The notes under the pieces are model-generated. The model was given only the letters and a program-made list of their open reading frames with translations. It was not told the origin of the DNA and did no database searches. A DNA stretch of 64,000 bases from an uncultured Eggerthellaceae bacterium (GTDB lineage: Bacteria > Actinomycetota > Coriobacteriia > Coriobacteriales > Eggerthellaceae): the NCBI GenBank assembly GCA_958452575.1, contig CAUDUM010000001.1, positions 124,001-188,000 of the forward strand, given 5' to 3'. Positions within the stretch are counted from its first letter, which is position 1. The number at the start of each line of letters is the position of its first letter. Positions 16,806 through 26,243 of the stretch are shown piece by piece. The translations under genes were made by a program, and so were the position numbers.

Positions 16806-17390
16806 ATAGCTGCTCAGGAGCCTCGGCTCAACGACCAGATCACGGTGCGTGAATGCCGCTTGATCAACTTCGATGGCGAGCAGTTGGGCATCTACCCGAC
16901 GTCGCAGGCCCAGCGCATCGCGGATGACGAGGGCCTCGATCTTGTGGAGATCGCTCCCAACGCCACGCCGCCGGTGTGCCGCATCATGGACTACGGCAAG
17001 TTCAAGTACGACCAGGCCATCAAGGCCAAGCAGGCGCGCAAGAACCAGTCGAAGATCGAGACGAAGGAAATGAAGTTCCGTCCGAAGATCGACGTGGGCG
17101 ACTACACCACCAAGAAGAAGCACGTGCTGCGCTTCTTGGACGCGGGCAACAAGGTGAAGATCACCATCATGTTCCGCGGTCGCGAGATGGCGCACCCCGA
17201 GCAGGGCTTGACCATCCTGGAGCGTCTGGCGGACGACCTCAAGGACGTGGCCGTCATCGAGAGCCAGCCCAAGATGGAAGGCCGCAACATGCACATGCTC
17301 ATCGCCCCTCTGCCCTCTGCGATGGCGGCGAAGAAAAAGAAGAAGAACGACAGCAAGAAGGAAGAAGAAGGGAAGGACAGCAATGCCTAA
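16806..17390 (+). CDS. infC: Translation initiation factor IF-3
   Basis: A 194-residue IF-3. The N-domain begins with EPRLNDQITVRECRLI, and the linker and C-domain segments (EMKFRPKIDVGDY, ITIMFRGREMAHPEQG) are typical. It binds the 30S subunit and screens start codons. No ATG is available at the proper place. The best start is ATA at 16806, because AGGAAGGTGA ends at 16800 and gives an eight-base spacing. A GTG at 16797 lies inside that ribosome-binding site and is less likely. A rare start codon would let IF-3 repress its own translation, as known for the AUU start of E. coli infC. The C-terminus is a Lys/Glu-rich tail that overlaps rpmI. Confidence 0.92.
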   Translation: MAAQEPRLNDQITVRECRLINFDGEQLGIYPTSQAQRIADDEGLDLVEIAPNATPPVCRIMDYGKFKYDQAIKAKQARKNQSKIETKEMKFRPKIDVGDYTTKKKHVLRFLDAGNKVKITIMFRGREMAHPEQGLTILERLADDLKDVAVIESQPKMEGRNMHMLIAPLPSAMAAKKKKKNDSKKEEEGKDSNA

Positions 17391-17580
17391 GATGAAGACC
17401 CACAGCGGTTCCAAGAAGCGCTTCCGCGTGACTGGTTCCGGCAAGATCATGCGCGGCAAGGCTTACAAGAGCCACATCCTCACCAAGAAGAGCGCCAAGC
17501 GCAAGCGTAATTTCCGTCACGAGACCGGTCTCGCCGCCGGCGACGAGAAGAACGTCGCTCGTGCGATCGGCCTGCGTTAA
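17383..17580 (+). CDS. rpmI: Ribosomal protein L35 (bL35)
   Basis: A 65-residue, strongly basic protein beginning MPKMKTHSGSKKRFRVTGSGK, the bL35 signature. It is a 50S subunit protein. Its ATG lies inside the end of infC (eight-base overlap) and is preceded by the GGGAAGG segment in the infC tail, so translation is coupled. Confidence 0.97.
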   Translation: MPKMKTHSGSKKRFRVTGSGKIMRGKAYKSHILTKKSAKRKRNFRHETGLAAGDEKNVARAIGLR

Positions 17581-17601
17581 TCGAATAAGGAGTGATACAG
17601 A

Positions 17602-17955
17602 ATGGCTCGTGTTAAGCGTGCACTGAACGCGCACAAGAAGCGCCGCACCGTTATGTCCCGCGCCAAGGGCTACTATGGCGCGAAGTCCCGCAGCTACAAG
17701 GCGGCCAAGGAGCAGGTCCGTCATTCGCTGCAGTACCAGTACCGTGATCGCCGCAACAAGAAGCGTGAGATCCGTCGCCTGTGGATCACCCGCATCAACG
17801 CCGCCGCTCGCATCAACGGCCTGTCCTACTCCGTGTTCATGAACGGCCTGAAGAAGGCCGGCGTCGAGCTGGACCGCAAGGTTCTCGCCGACATGGCCGT
17901 GAACGATCCCGCCGCGTTCGCCGCTGTCGCCGAGGTCGCCAAGAAGGCTCTGTAA
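17602..17955 (+). CDS. rplT: Ribosomal protein L20 (bL20)
   Basis: A 117-residue basic protein with the bL20 pattern (MARVKRALNAHKKRR, GYYGAKSRSYKAAKEQV, WITRINAAAR). It organises 23S rRNA early in 50S assembly and is the likely autoregulator of this operon through the leader at 16630. TAAGGAGTGA precedes the ATG. A strong terminator follows. Confidence 0.97.
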   Translation: MARVKRALNAHKKRRTVMSRAKGYYGAKSRSYKAAKEQVRHSLQYQYRDRRNKKREIRRLWITRINAAARINGLSYSVFMNGLKKAGVELDRKVLADMAVNDPAAFAAVAEVAKKAL

Positions 17956-17986
17956 GCCCCGCGGCTCTGCGACATACGACAAAGCA

Positions 17987-18014
17987 AAGGCCCCGCTTGC
18001 GGGGCCTTTTTGTT
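17987..18014 (+). terminator. Terminator of infC-rpmI-rplT
   Basis: AAGGCCCCGC-TT-GCGGGGCCTT is a near-perfect stem followed by TTTGTTTG, 31 bases after the rplT stop. Confidence 0.85.
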
Positions 18015-18059
18015 TGCTGATCGTTGTATTCGGGTGTGATCGTGCGCATACCTGTGTGG

Positions 18060-18440
18060 TTACGCCAGGCTTTGCTCCTCGTGTGGGACGCCGATTGTGA
18101 ACGTGGGGTCGGAGATGTGACAGACTTCCTCGACGCCGGTGAGCGTTTTGGTCAGATAGCCGCGTGCGACATCGGCGGCGTTTCCGTTGGCGCCGGCCAC
18201 CACTTCGATGCCCGCGCGGCAGAGGCGGTTGGCGATGTTGTACTCGATGCGCCCGACGATCAGCACGTCGATGCCCAGCTCCAAGAAGAGCTCGACGAGC
18301 TGTTCGAGCGGCAGCGCCGGGTTGGGCATGTTCTGGCATTCGGTGATGATCCCGCGCGTGACGGTGTAGCACATGAAGCTGGTGGTGCCGGCAAAATAGG
18401 GCGCTACTTCCAATCCATCGCTGGCAACGGCGATCCTCAT
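18060..18440 (-). CDS. NifX/NifB-type dinitrogenase cofactor-biosynthesis family protein
   Basis: A 126-residue single-domain protein of the NifX/NafY/NifB-C-terminal family: MRIAVASDG at the start, a middle segment LGIDVLIVGRIEYNIANRL and the AGIEVVAGANGNAADVA stretch. Members bind iron-molybdenum cofactor precursors or other metal clusters, but many anaerobes keep stand-alone copies with no nitrogenase. No nif gene is in the window, so nitrogen fixation should not be inferred. The ATG at 18440 follows a perfect AGGAGG and displaces an upstream alternative at 18467. It converges on rplT. Confidence 0.8.
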   Translation of the reverse strand: MRIAVASDGLEVAPYFAGTTSFMCYTVTRGIITECQNMPNPALPLEQLVELFLELGIDVLIVGRIEYNIANRLCRAGIEVVAGANGNAADVARGYLTKTLTGVEEVCHISDPTFTIGVPHEEQSLA

Positions 18441-18595
18441 CGAAACCTCCTGTTCCTTAAACATCACCTACCATAGCGTTAGGTTCGGTTCACTCCCGTG
18501 CGCTTTCGCCAAACGGGGGGAAACGGCGGCATAAGGCGGCAGGAATCAGGCGTCAATAGGGGGAAGGGGATCTGAAGCGTCGTGCGGATGCGGGA

Positions 18596-18621
18596 GGGCG
18601 TCCTGCGAGAACAGGACGCCC
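18596..18621. terminator. Strong hairpin downstream of the DEAD-box gene
   Basis: GGGCGTCCTG pairs perfectly with CAGGACGCCC over a six-base loop. It has no T-run on either strand, so termination would be factor-assisted at best. It lies about 80 bases past the helicase stop on the minus strand. Confidence 0.45.
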
Positions 18622-18702
18622 GGTGCATGGGCGCGCGTGATGAGTGGCGGCGTGCTACGGGACCTCGTATGCCGCCTGTTTTCCGGCAGAGCGCGTCGGA
18701 TC

Positions 18703-20220
<1,518 letters not shown>

Positions 20221-20336
20221 CGTCACGGAATCCTTTCATCGTCTGCCACTTCATACGCAGTGGCCGCGCTCGGCCGCCGAAAGGCGGCGGGCAGGGTTCG
20301 ACGCGCTCCGTCCGGCAGCGCGTCGTCTCGTCGACG

Positions 20337-21686
20337 TCAGCGGATGTGCGCCGGCTTGCGTCCCCAGTAGAAATGCAGGAAGTGCTTGCGGCGTATGGGG
20401 TCGCCGCTCGAAGGGGGCTTCTGCGCCAGCCTCATCGCCGCATGGGCGATATCGCGCGCCGCGTCGGGGCGTCTGAGGAAGCTGCCGTTTATGAGCATTG
20501 CATCGGTGCTCTGCGGGTTGCGCGATATGTGCCGCAGCGTGTCGAGAAGCTCGCGCGCGGTGGTCGCGTGCATCGCGGCGCCGTTGGCGGTGAGCGTGCG
20601 CACGTTGATGTTCTCCTGGCCGTAGGCCTTGCCCAAAAGCACCATCGGCACTTGGGCGCACAGGCATTCGGTCACGGTGAGCCCGCCCGATTTGCAGATC
20701 ACCAGGTCGCTTGCGGCCATCAACGCCGCCATGCGCTCGACGTAGTCGAACACCGTGACGTTGGACAATCCCAGATCGCCGCATTCGGAGCGAAGGTGCC
20801 GAGCATAGTCCTCGTCGCTGCCTGCGACGATGGCAAGATGCATGCCGTCGAAGGAGTGCAAGTAGGACAGGATCGTGTCCAGCGTGTCCCTGAAGCGCAC
20901 GTAGGGGCGGGGCAGGTAGGCGCCGGCGAGTGCGAGCACGACCTGCTTGTCTGCGGGAAGTCCCAGCTCGGCGCGAACTTGCTGCTTGTCGTAGCTTTTC
21001 CTGAAATCCTCGCGCGTGGGGATGCCGGTGATGAGTATGCGCTCCTCGGGCACTTTGCGGGGCCGTAGCGTCTCGGCCATCGACTCGCTTGCCACGCAGA
21101 ACAGGTCGGTGTGCAGATGCGGCCACAGGCCCTCGGTCTCGTAGTCGGTCGGCACGCCGATGATGGGAAAGTCGAGTCCCGACAGCATGCGCGCGCCCAC
21201 CGCGACATTGGCGGCGGTGATGTGCGTGCAGATAACGGCGAGCGGCGGGCGTTTGCGCACGTGCTCGGTGAAGGACGGGAACATGATGCGCGACCACACG
21301 GTCCCTCCGCCCCACAGCAGGCGTCCGGTAAACGTGTAACGCCAGGTGAGGTCGTAGATGGGACGTGTGAACCCGGTGAACAGCGAGGCGGTCTTGTCGC
21401 CATCGAACTTGATACGCCCCCAATCGAGGATATCGAGCACCTCGACATCGATGTCGGCGGGGATCAGCTCGTCGCCGCTTTGCGCGAGCATCTCGAAGGC
21501 CTGCGCGATCGCGTTGGCGGCGCTTCGATGGCCCGAACCGACCGAGGCGTGGACGATGATGACGAGGGGGCGATCGGAATCGGTGCGTTCGATGGCCGTC
21601 GTCTCGTCATCGGTGTTCCGCGCGGTCTCCGCCGGCAGGATGCTCGTCTCGGGGGTGTCGGGTTCGATGCTGCTCATATGCTCCAT
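20337..21686 (-). CDS. GT28-type glycosyltransferase, MGDG synthase/UgtP-like
   Basis: A 449-residue protein with the MGDG-synthase-type N-terminal motif VHASVGSGHRSAANAIAQAF at about residues 45-64 and a C-terminal GT-B nucleotide-sugar half with KSGGLTVTECLCAQVPMVL. Related proteins add glucose or galactose to diacylglycerol, making membrane glycolipids and lipoteichoic-acid anchors. The first 40 residues are a low-complexity extension specific to this protein. The start could be 21686 or 21677; neither has a clear ribosome-binding site. It lies just upstream (on the minus strand) of the DEAD-box gene, with a gap of about 110 bases. Confidence 0.82.
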   Translation of the reverse strand: MEHMSSIEPDTPETSILPAETARNTDDETTAIERTDSDRPLVIIVHASVGSGHRSAANAIAQAFEMLAQSGDELIPADIDVEVLDILDWGRIKFDGDKTASLFTGFTRPIYDLTWRYTFTGRLLWGGGTVWSRIMFPSFTEHVRKRPPLAVICTHITAANVAVGARMLSGLDFPIIGVPTDYETEGLWPHLHTDLFCVASESMAETLRPRKVPEERILITGIPTREDFRKSYDKQQVRAELGLPADKQVVLALAGAYLPRPYVRFRDTLDTILSYLHSFDGMHLAIVAGSDEDYARHLRSECGDLGLSNVTVFDYVERMAALMAASDLVICKSGGLTVTECLCAQVPMVLLGKAYGQENINVRTLTANGAAMHATTARELLDTLRHISRNPQSTDAMLINGSFLRRPDAARDIAHAAMRLAQKPPSSGDPIRRKHFLHFYWGRKPAHIR

Positions 21687-21775
21687 ATCGTCTGCGCGGG
21701 CGACGGCGGCAAGATGCGCAAGCGTGCCGCCCGCAAGCGAAAAGGCCGGCTTGCGCGCCGGCCCCCTTGATGCGA

Positions 21776-21851
21776 TGGTGCCCTCGACAGGATTCGAACC
21801 TGCGGTCTTCTGCTCCGGAGGCAGACGCCCTATCCCCTGGGCTACGAGGGC
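21776..21851 (-). tRNA. tRNA-Arg (CCG)
   Basis: On the minus strand a full cloverleaf is seen: acceptor stem GCCCTCG/CGAGGGC, D-arm, anticodon stem TCTGC/GCAGA with loop CTCCGGA giving anticodon CCG, T-arm with TTCGAAT, discriminator A and an encoded CCA end. Confidence 0.95.
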
Positions 21852-21918
21852 AAGCCTAAAGGATTATACGCTATGATGGCGCGGAACGGAAATTCGAGAG
21901 ACGGGAATCCACGAAACC

Positions 21919-23250
21919 ATGGAGCAGACCATCCGCATTGAACGAATGGGTTACGGGTCGGAGGCGGTGGGCCGCCTGGAGGGCGGCAAGGCGGTGTTCG
22001 TCGAGCAGGCGGCGCCGGGGGACGTCGCCGTCGTGGAGGTGGTCGAGGAGAAGCCGACCTTCGCCCGCGCACGCGTGGTGCGGCTTGAGGAGGAGTCGCC
22101 TTTGCGGGTGAAGCCGTTTTGCGAGTTGGCGCGCGTGTGCGGAGGGTGCCCGTGGGCGCATCTGTCCTACGAGGCGCAGCTTGACGCCAAGCGCGCCAAC
22201 GTAGTGGCAGCTTTGACGCGCACGGCGCGTTTCGAGGCGGAGCGCGCCGAGGAGCTGGTGGGACGCTGCCTTGCCAGCAAGCGCCAGGTCGGCTACCGCA
22301 ACAAGCTCGAGCTTGCGGCCACGACGTCGTCGGACGGCTCGCTTGCCCTCGGGTTCGCGCGAGAGGGATCGCACGAGCCGGTCGTGCCGGCAAGCTGCCC
22401 GATCGCCGTGTCGTCCATCCAGAAAGCGCCCAAGGCGCTGAGGGGGGCGCTGAGGTTCCTTGCGGGTTCGCAGGAGCTGGGAATCTTCCGCGTCGGTGTG
22501 CGCGGCAGCGTCCGCACCAAAGACGTCGAGATCGCGTTGTGGACCGCTCCGGGGGTGTTCCCGCGCGCCGCCGCCGCCAAAACGCTCGGCAGCGCGCTCA
22601 AGGCCAGCAGCGTCGTTCGCGTCCTTGCGGATCCGGGCAAGGCGCGCAAGGTGAAAAAGGTCGAGGTCCTGGCTGGCAAGGGGTTTTGGGAGGAGGACCT
22701 GCTCGGGTACCGCTTCCGCACAAGCGCACCTTCCTTCTTCCAGGTGAACACGGCCCAGGCCGAAAAACTCGTCGAGGCGGCGATCGACGGCTTGTCCGAA
22801 GGGGTGCCCGGCGGGCTTTCGGGGATGCTTGTCGCGGATCTGTACTCAGGCGGGGGGACGTTCTCCATACCGCTCGCGCGCGCGGGCGCCGATGTGCTGG
22901 CGGTCGAATCCGCGGGCTCGTCGGTGCGCGACCTGCGGCGCAACGCCGAGGCCAACCATGCGGACGTCGAGGTCATCGGGGGAGACGCCGCCCGCGAGCT
23001 TCCCGAGCTCGGCGGTCTTGACGCGCTGGTGGTGGATCCTCCGCGCGCCGGCTTGGCCGACGGCGTCGTCGACAGCATCGCCGCCGCCGCTCCGGAGCGC
23101 GTCGCCTACATCAGCTGCAACCCTGCCACCTGGGCCAGGGATGTGGCGCGTTTCGAGCAGGCCGGCTACCGGCTGACCCGCGTCACGCCCGTCGACATGT
23201 TCCCTCAAACCCACCACATCGAAGTGGCCAGCATCTTTCAGCGCCTCTAA
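21919..23250 (+). CDS. 23S rRNA (uracil-5-)-methyltransferase, RumA/RlmCD type
   Basis: A 443-residue SAM-dependent methyltransferase. An N-terminal TRAM-like domain is followed by [4Fe-4S] ligands C68, C74 and C77 (CELARVCGGC) with a fourth Cys near residue 157, as in RlmD. The C-terminal Rossmann part has DLYSGGGTFSIPLA, the VDPPRAG motif and YISCNPATWARD, which holds the catalytic Cys. It methylates C5 of a uridine in 23S rRNA (or tRNA in some homologues). The ribosome-binding site is weak. It begins 67 bases from tRNA-Arg on the opposite strand. Confidence 0.92.
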   Translation: MEQTIRIERMGYGSEAVGRLEGGKAVFVEQAAPGDVAVVEVVEEKPTFARARVVRLEEESPLRVKPFCELARVCGGCPWAHLSYEAQLDAKRANVVAALTRTARFEAERAEELVGRCLASKRQVGYRNKLELAATTSSDGSLALGFAREGSHEPVVPASCPIAVSSIQKAPKALRGALRFLAGSQELGIFRVGVRGSVRTKDVEIALWTAPGVFPRAAAAKTLGSALKASSVVRVLADPGKARKVKKVEVLAGKGFWEEDLLGYRFRTSAPSFFQVNTAQAEKLVEAAIDGLSEGVPGGLSGMLVADLYSGGGTFSIPLARAGADVLAVESAGSSVRDLRRNAEANHADVEVIGGDAARELPELGGLDALVVDPPRAGLADGVVDSIAAAAPERVAYISCNPATWARDVARFEQAGYRLTRVTPVDMFPQTHHIEVASIFQRL

Positions 23251-23427
23251 TCCACCAGGAGCAGAGAGTCAGCATCTACGCGGGCAAGTAAACCATGCGG
23301 GCCCCGGTTGGGCGGCGGGGCTCGCGCGCAGTATCCGCAGCCATTTTATCGCGTCGAAGAACGCGATCGGCAGGGCGAGGACTTGTCTGAGCACGTGCCC
23401 CTCCGCCCCGCCGCCGCCAAGAAAGAC

Positions 23428-23817
23428 TCACTCTCCCGCGTCGAGGAAGATCTTTCGAGTGACGAAATTCCAGATCATGACGATCGCCGTCGCCGCGATC
23501 TTGGTGATGAGGTAGTGGATCCCCAAAAGCTCGACGCCCGCCCACATGCACAGGTTGTTTATGGCCAGGCCGATCACCGACAGGACCACGAAGATGACGA
23601 ACTCGCGGCGTCGGCTCATGTCCTCCTTGTGCGTGAACACGTAGCGCATCGAAGCCAGGTAGTTGAACACGACCGATACCGTGAACGATATCGTGGCGCT
23701 TACCAGGTAGTTCACGCCGAACGCTTCGGTGAGCAGCGCCAGCAGGCCGTAGTCGATGACGAAGGCGATGACGCCCACCACGCCGAATTTCATGAATTGC
23801 GCTACAAGCTTGCCCAC
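23428..23817 (-). CDS. GtrA-like membrane protein
   Basis: A 129-residue protein with four hydrophobic helices, matching GtrA/DPMS-type flippase proteins in length and in the conserved start KFGVVGVIAFVIDYG. These proteins help move lipid-linked sugars across the membrane for cell-wall or surface-glycan decoration. The GTG at 23817 follows AGGAAGG with six-base spacing. It is divergent from the GT2 glycosyltransferase at 23998, a common pairing in which the GT2 makes the lipid-linked sugar. Confidence 0.88.
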   Translation of the reverse strand: MGKLVAQFMKFGVVGVIAFVIDYGLLALLTEAFGVNYLVSATISFTVSVVFNYLASMRYVFTHKEDMSRRREFVIFVVLSVIGLAINNLCMWAGVELLGIHYLITKIAATAIVMIWNFVTRKIFLDAGE

Positions 23818-23997
23818 ATCGAACCTTCCTGAGGGTTACGGTCGCCGATCACGGTCGTTAATTGTGCCACAACGTTGCCAGCAAACGACGGTTTCGGGTA
23901 TTCCCGATGAATTCGGCACGGCCCGTGCCGATGCGCCGCCGCGTTTAAGGTAGCATATACCGTCAGGTAAAACGCAGATAGCACGAAGGCGGGCACA

Positions 23998-24954
23998 ATG
24001 ACGGAAGCGGGCTTTTACGGCGATGTCGCCGTGCTCATTCCCTGTTACAACGAAGCGGTGACCATCGCAAAGGTCGTCGACGATTTCAAGCGCGAGCTTC
24101 CGGGCGCGCGCATCTACGTGTATGACAACAACTCCTCCGACGGCACGGGGCGCATCGCCGAGGAGCACGGCGCGATCGTGCGCGTCGAGCGCCGGCAGGG
24201 CAAGGGCAACGTCGTGCGCCAGATGCTGCGCGACATCGATGCGCGCTACTACGTCATGGTCGATGGCGACGACACCTATCCCGCCGAGGCGGCTCGCGAC
24301 CTCATCGCCCCTTTGGCGGCGGACGAGGCCGACATGGTGGTGGGGGACCGCCTGTCCAACGGCACCTACGGCGAGGAGAACGACCGCGCGTTCCACGGAT
24401 TCGGCAACGACCTCGTGCGGTTCCTCATCAAGGCGATCTACGGCTTCAAGTTCTCCGACGTCATGACGGGCTATCGCGCCTTCAACGAGGTGTTCGCCAA
24501 GACCATGCCCGTGCTCTCCCCGGGTTTCGAGATCGAGACCGAGCTGTCCATCCACGCCGTCGATAAGCGCTGGCGCATCGCCGAGGTGCCCATCGATTAC
24601 CGTGATCGGCCCGAAGGCAGCGAGTCCAAGCTCTCCACGTTCTCCGACGGCATGAAGGTCATCCTGACCATCCTGTCGCTGTTCAAGGACTACCGCCCCC
24701 TGGCGCTGTTCGGCTGGGTGGCTCTGCTGTTCTGCATCCTGGGCCTGGTTGTGGGCGTGCCCGTCATCTGGGAGTTCGCGCAGACCGGCCTGGTGCCGCG
24801 CCTTCCGAGCGCCCTGCTTGCGGTCGCGCTTGTCGGATGCGGCCTTGTGTCGCTGGTGTGCGGGTTGATCCTGGACACGGTCGTCAAGGGCACGCGCAAG
24901 CAGTACGAGGTCCAGGTAACCGAGACGTACGCGGAGCTGAGGCGGCGCGGGTAG
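23998..24954 (+). CDS. GT2 glycosyltransferase, polyprenyl-phosphate mannosyl/glucosyltransferase-like
   Basis: A 318-residue enzyme. The GT-A domain starts at VLIPCYNEAVTIAKVV with metal-binding VDGDDTYPAE near residue 82-91, in the style of dolichol/polyprenyl-phosphate hexosyltransferases. Two C-terminal hydrophobic segments (about residues 233-255 and 263-290) anchor it in the membrane. It would transfer a hexose from a nucleotide sugar to undecaprenyl phosphate on the cytosolic face. The divergent GtrA gene is its likely partner. Confidence 0.88.
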   Translation: MTEAGFYGDVAVLIPCYNEAVTIAKVVDDFKRELPGARIYVYDNNSSDGTGRIAEEHGAIVRVERRQGKGNVVRQMLRDIDARYYVMVDGDDTYPAEAARDLIAPLAADEADMVVGDRLSNGTYGEENDRAFHGFGNDLVRFLIKAIYGFKFSDVMTGYRAFNEVFAKTMPVLSPGFEIETELSIHAVDKRWRIAEVPIDYRDRPEGSESKLSTFSDGMKVILTILSLFKDYRPLALFGWVALLFCILGLVVGVPVIWEFAQTGLVPRLPSALLAVALVGCGLVSLVCGLILDTVVKGTRKQYEVQVTETYAELRRRG

Positions 24955-24980
24955 CGGGATGCGGGGGTCTCCAACTAAAA

Positions 24981-25004
24981 GCAACAGCCTGCAAAGGCTG
25001 TTGC
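24981..25004. terminator. Hairpin after the GT2 gene
   Basis: GCAACAGCC pairs perfectly with GGCTGTTGC across a six-base loop, 26 bases after the GT2 stop. There is no T-run; it may protect the 3' end or act as a weak terminator before tRNA-Glu. Confidence 0.45.
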
Positions 25005-25107
25005 CTGAAAACCTGGAACTTGCAGGGCCGCGCTTCGCCAAAAACACGCTTGCGCGGCGGCAGGGGATCTGACATAATAGGCAAGCTTTCCTCAAAGGAA
25101 CGCAGAC

Positions 25108-25182
25108 GTCCCCATAGTCTAGAGGTCAGGACGCGGCCCTTTCAAGGCTGAGACACGGGTTCGATTCCCGTTGGGGGCACCA
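25108..25182 (+). tRNA. tRNA-Glu (TTC)
   Basis: Acceptor stem GTCCCCA with TGGGGGC, D-arm, anticodon stem CGGCC/GGCTG with loop CTTTCAA giving TTC, T-arm CGGGTTCGATTCCCG, discriminator A and encoded CCA. Confidence 0.95.
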
Positions 25183-25495
25183 TGGAAATTATGCGGGTCA
25201 GAGGCTGATGGGCTTCTGGCCCGCTTTCGTTTTCGCGATGTCTTCCACTCCTTCACGCATCGAATGCCAGCAATCGGGCAGAATGCGACGGCTATGCCTG
25301 TCGCGCGGGGAATCTTGTCGCATTCTTGGCGAAACCGTGCGGATCCCCTCCGGTCTGAGGCTTTCTTCTCGATGGGGAAGGAGTTTGATGTCGCAATCTT
25401 GCAGAAATCCGGCATCGGGGGCGGAAATGCTTGGCATCGCGCCCCTCGTCGGGATGCGTCCGCCGTCCGCGCATCTTCGGCTGCGCCTCGTCGCC

Positions 25496-25534
25496 GGATC
25501 CGCGTGGATGCCCGCTGCAGGACCCGCGTGGATG
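25496..25534. repeat. Tandem pair of 15-bp direct repeats
   Basis: GGATCCGCGTGGATG (25496-25510) and GGACCCGCGTGGATG (25520-25534) differ at one base and are spaced 24 bases. Their ATCCGCGT core resembles the minus-strand reading of the 22-bp array at 1745-1876. Confidence 0.5.
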
Positions 25535-25570
25535 TTATAAGGTTTTTCCCAGTTCGAGGGCTGATACTGC

Positions 25571-25576
25571 TAGAAT
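25571..25576 (+). promoter_or_regulatory. -10 box upstream of the cyclophilin gene
   Basis: TAGAAT in the context TGCTAGAAT, an extended -10 form. The same eight-base string GCTAGAAT stands before mreB and before the purine nucleoside phosphorylase gene. The -35 region is not clear. Confidence 0.5.
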
Positions 25577-25679
25577 CTTCTTTTGTATGCGGTATCGCAC
25601 GGGGCCTTGTCCCGGCATCCGCAACACCCTCGCGCAGGGTTTGGCGAGGGGCAAGGCAACCGGACAAAAAGGAGCCATC

Positions 25680-26213
25680 ATGGCCATGTACACTCCCGAA
25701 TACCAGCCGACGGGCGAGGAGATCGCCGTCTTCAAGACCTCCAAGGGCACCATCCGCGTGCAGCTTGCGGGCAACGACGCCCCCATCCATGTGGGCAACT
25801 TCGTCGAGCTGGCTCGCAAGGGCTTCTATGACAACCTAAAATTCCATCGCTTCGTGCCGGGCTTCGTCATCCAGGGCGGCTGCCCCAACACCCGTGACCT
25901 CACCCCCGAGGAGGTCGTCGAGAAGGCGGGCAACCCGTTCGCCGGTCTGGGCACGGGCGGCCCCGGCTACTCCATCAAGGAGGAGTTCACCACCAACCCG
26001 CACAACGAGCACAAGGACGCCGCACTGGCGATGGCCCGTTCCCAGAACCCGGATTCCGCTGGATCCCAGTTCTACTTCTGCCTGGGCCCGCAGCCCATGC
26101 TCGACTCCGGCTACACGGTGTTCGGCCAGACGATCGAGGGCAAAGACGTCATCGGCCAGCTGCGCGTCGGCGATGTTATCGAGACCATCGAAATCGAGAA
26201 TGCGGCGGAATAG
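25680..26213 (+). CDS. Cyclophilin-type peptidyl-prolyl cis-trans isomerase
   Basis: A 177-residue cyclophilin. The catalytic core is visible as FHRFVPGFVIQGGCP (active-site Arg and Phe-type residues), GPGYSIKEEF, AMARSQNPDSAGSQFYFCLG and GYTVFGQTIEG. With no signal peptide it acts in the cytosol on proline bonds during folding. AAGGAG precedes the ATG at 25680. The next gene starts 30 bases later, so the two are probably co-transcribed. Confidence 0.95.
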   Translation: MAMYTPEYQPTGEEIAVFKTSKGTIRVQLAGNDAPIHVGNFVELARKGFYDNLKFHRFVPGFVIQGGCPNTRDLTPEEVVEKAGNPFAGLGTGGPGYSIKEEFTTNPHNEHKDAALAMARSQNPDSAGSQFYFCLGPQPMLDSGYTVFGQTIEGKDVIGQLRVGDVIETIEIENAAE

Positions 26214-26243
26214 CCCCGCGTTTCGGCAAACCGAGGGAATCAG

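Larger units (their letters stand above)
25183..25679. other. Noncoding spacer between tRNA-Glu and cyclophilin
   Basis: No convincing gene is present in these roughly 500 bases; open frames on both strands lack homology and start in the tRNA. It holds a tandem pair of 15-base elements (25496 and 25520), a probable -10 box at 25571 and a GC-rich leader with a CCCTCGC/GCGAGGG stem (around 25626-25647) in front of the cyclophilin gene. Confidence 0.4.

Noticed and set aside
18060..18440. Evidence of nitrogen fixation
   Set aside because: A lone NifX-like domain is common in non-fixing anaerobes and no nif structural gene is seen.
25119..25839. Open frames on both strands across the tRNA-Glu to cyclophilin spacer
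   Set aside because: They begin or end inside the tRNA or the cyclophilin gene and have no homology or ribosome-binding site.
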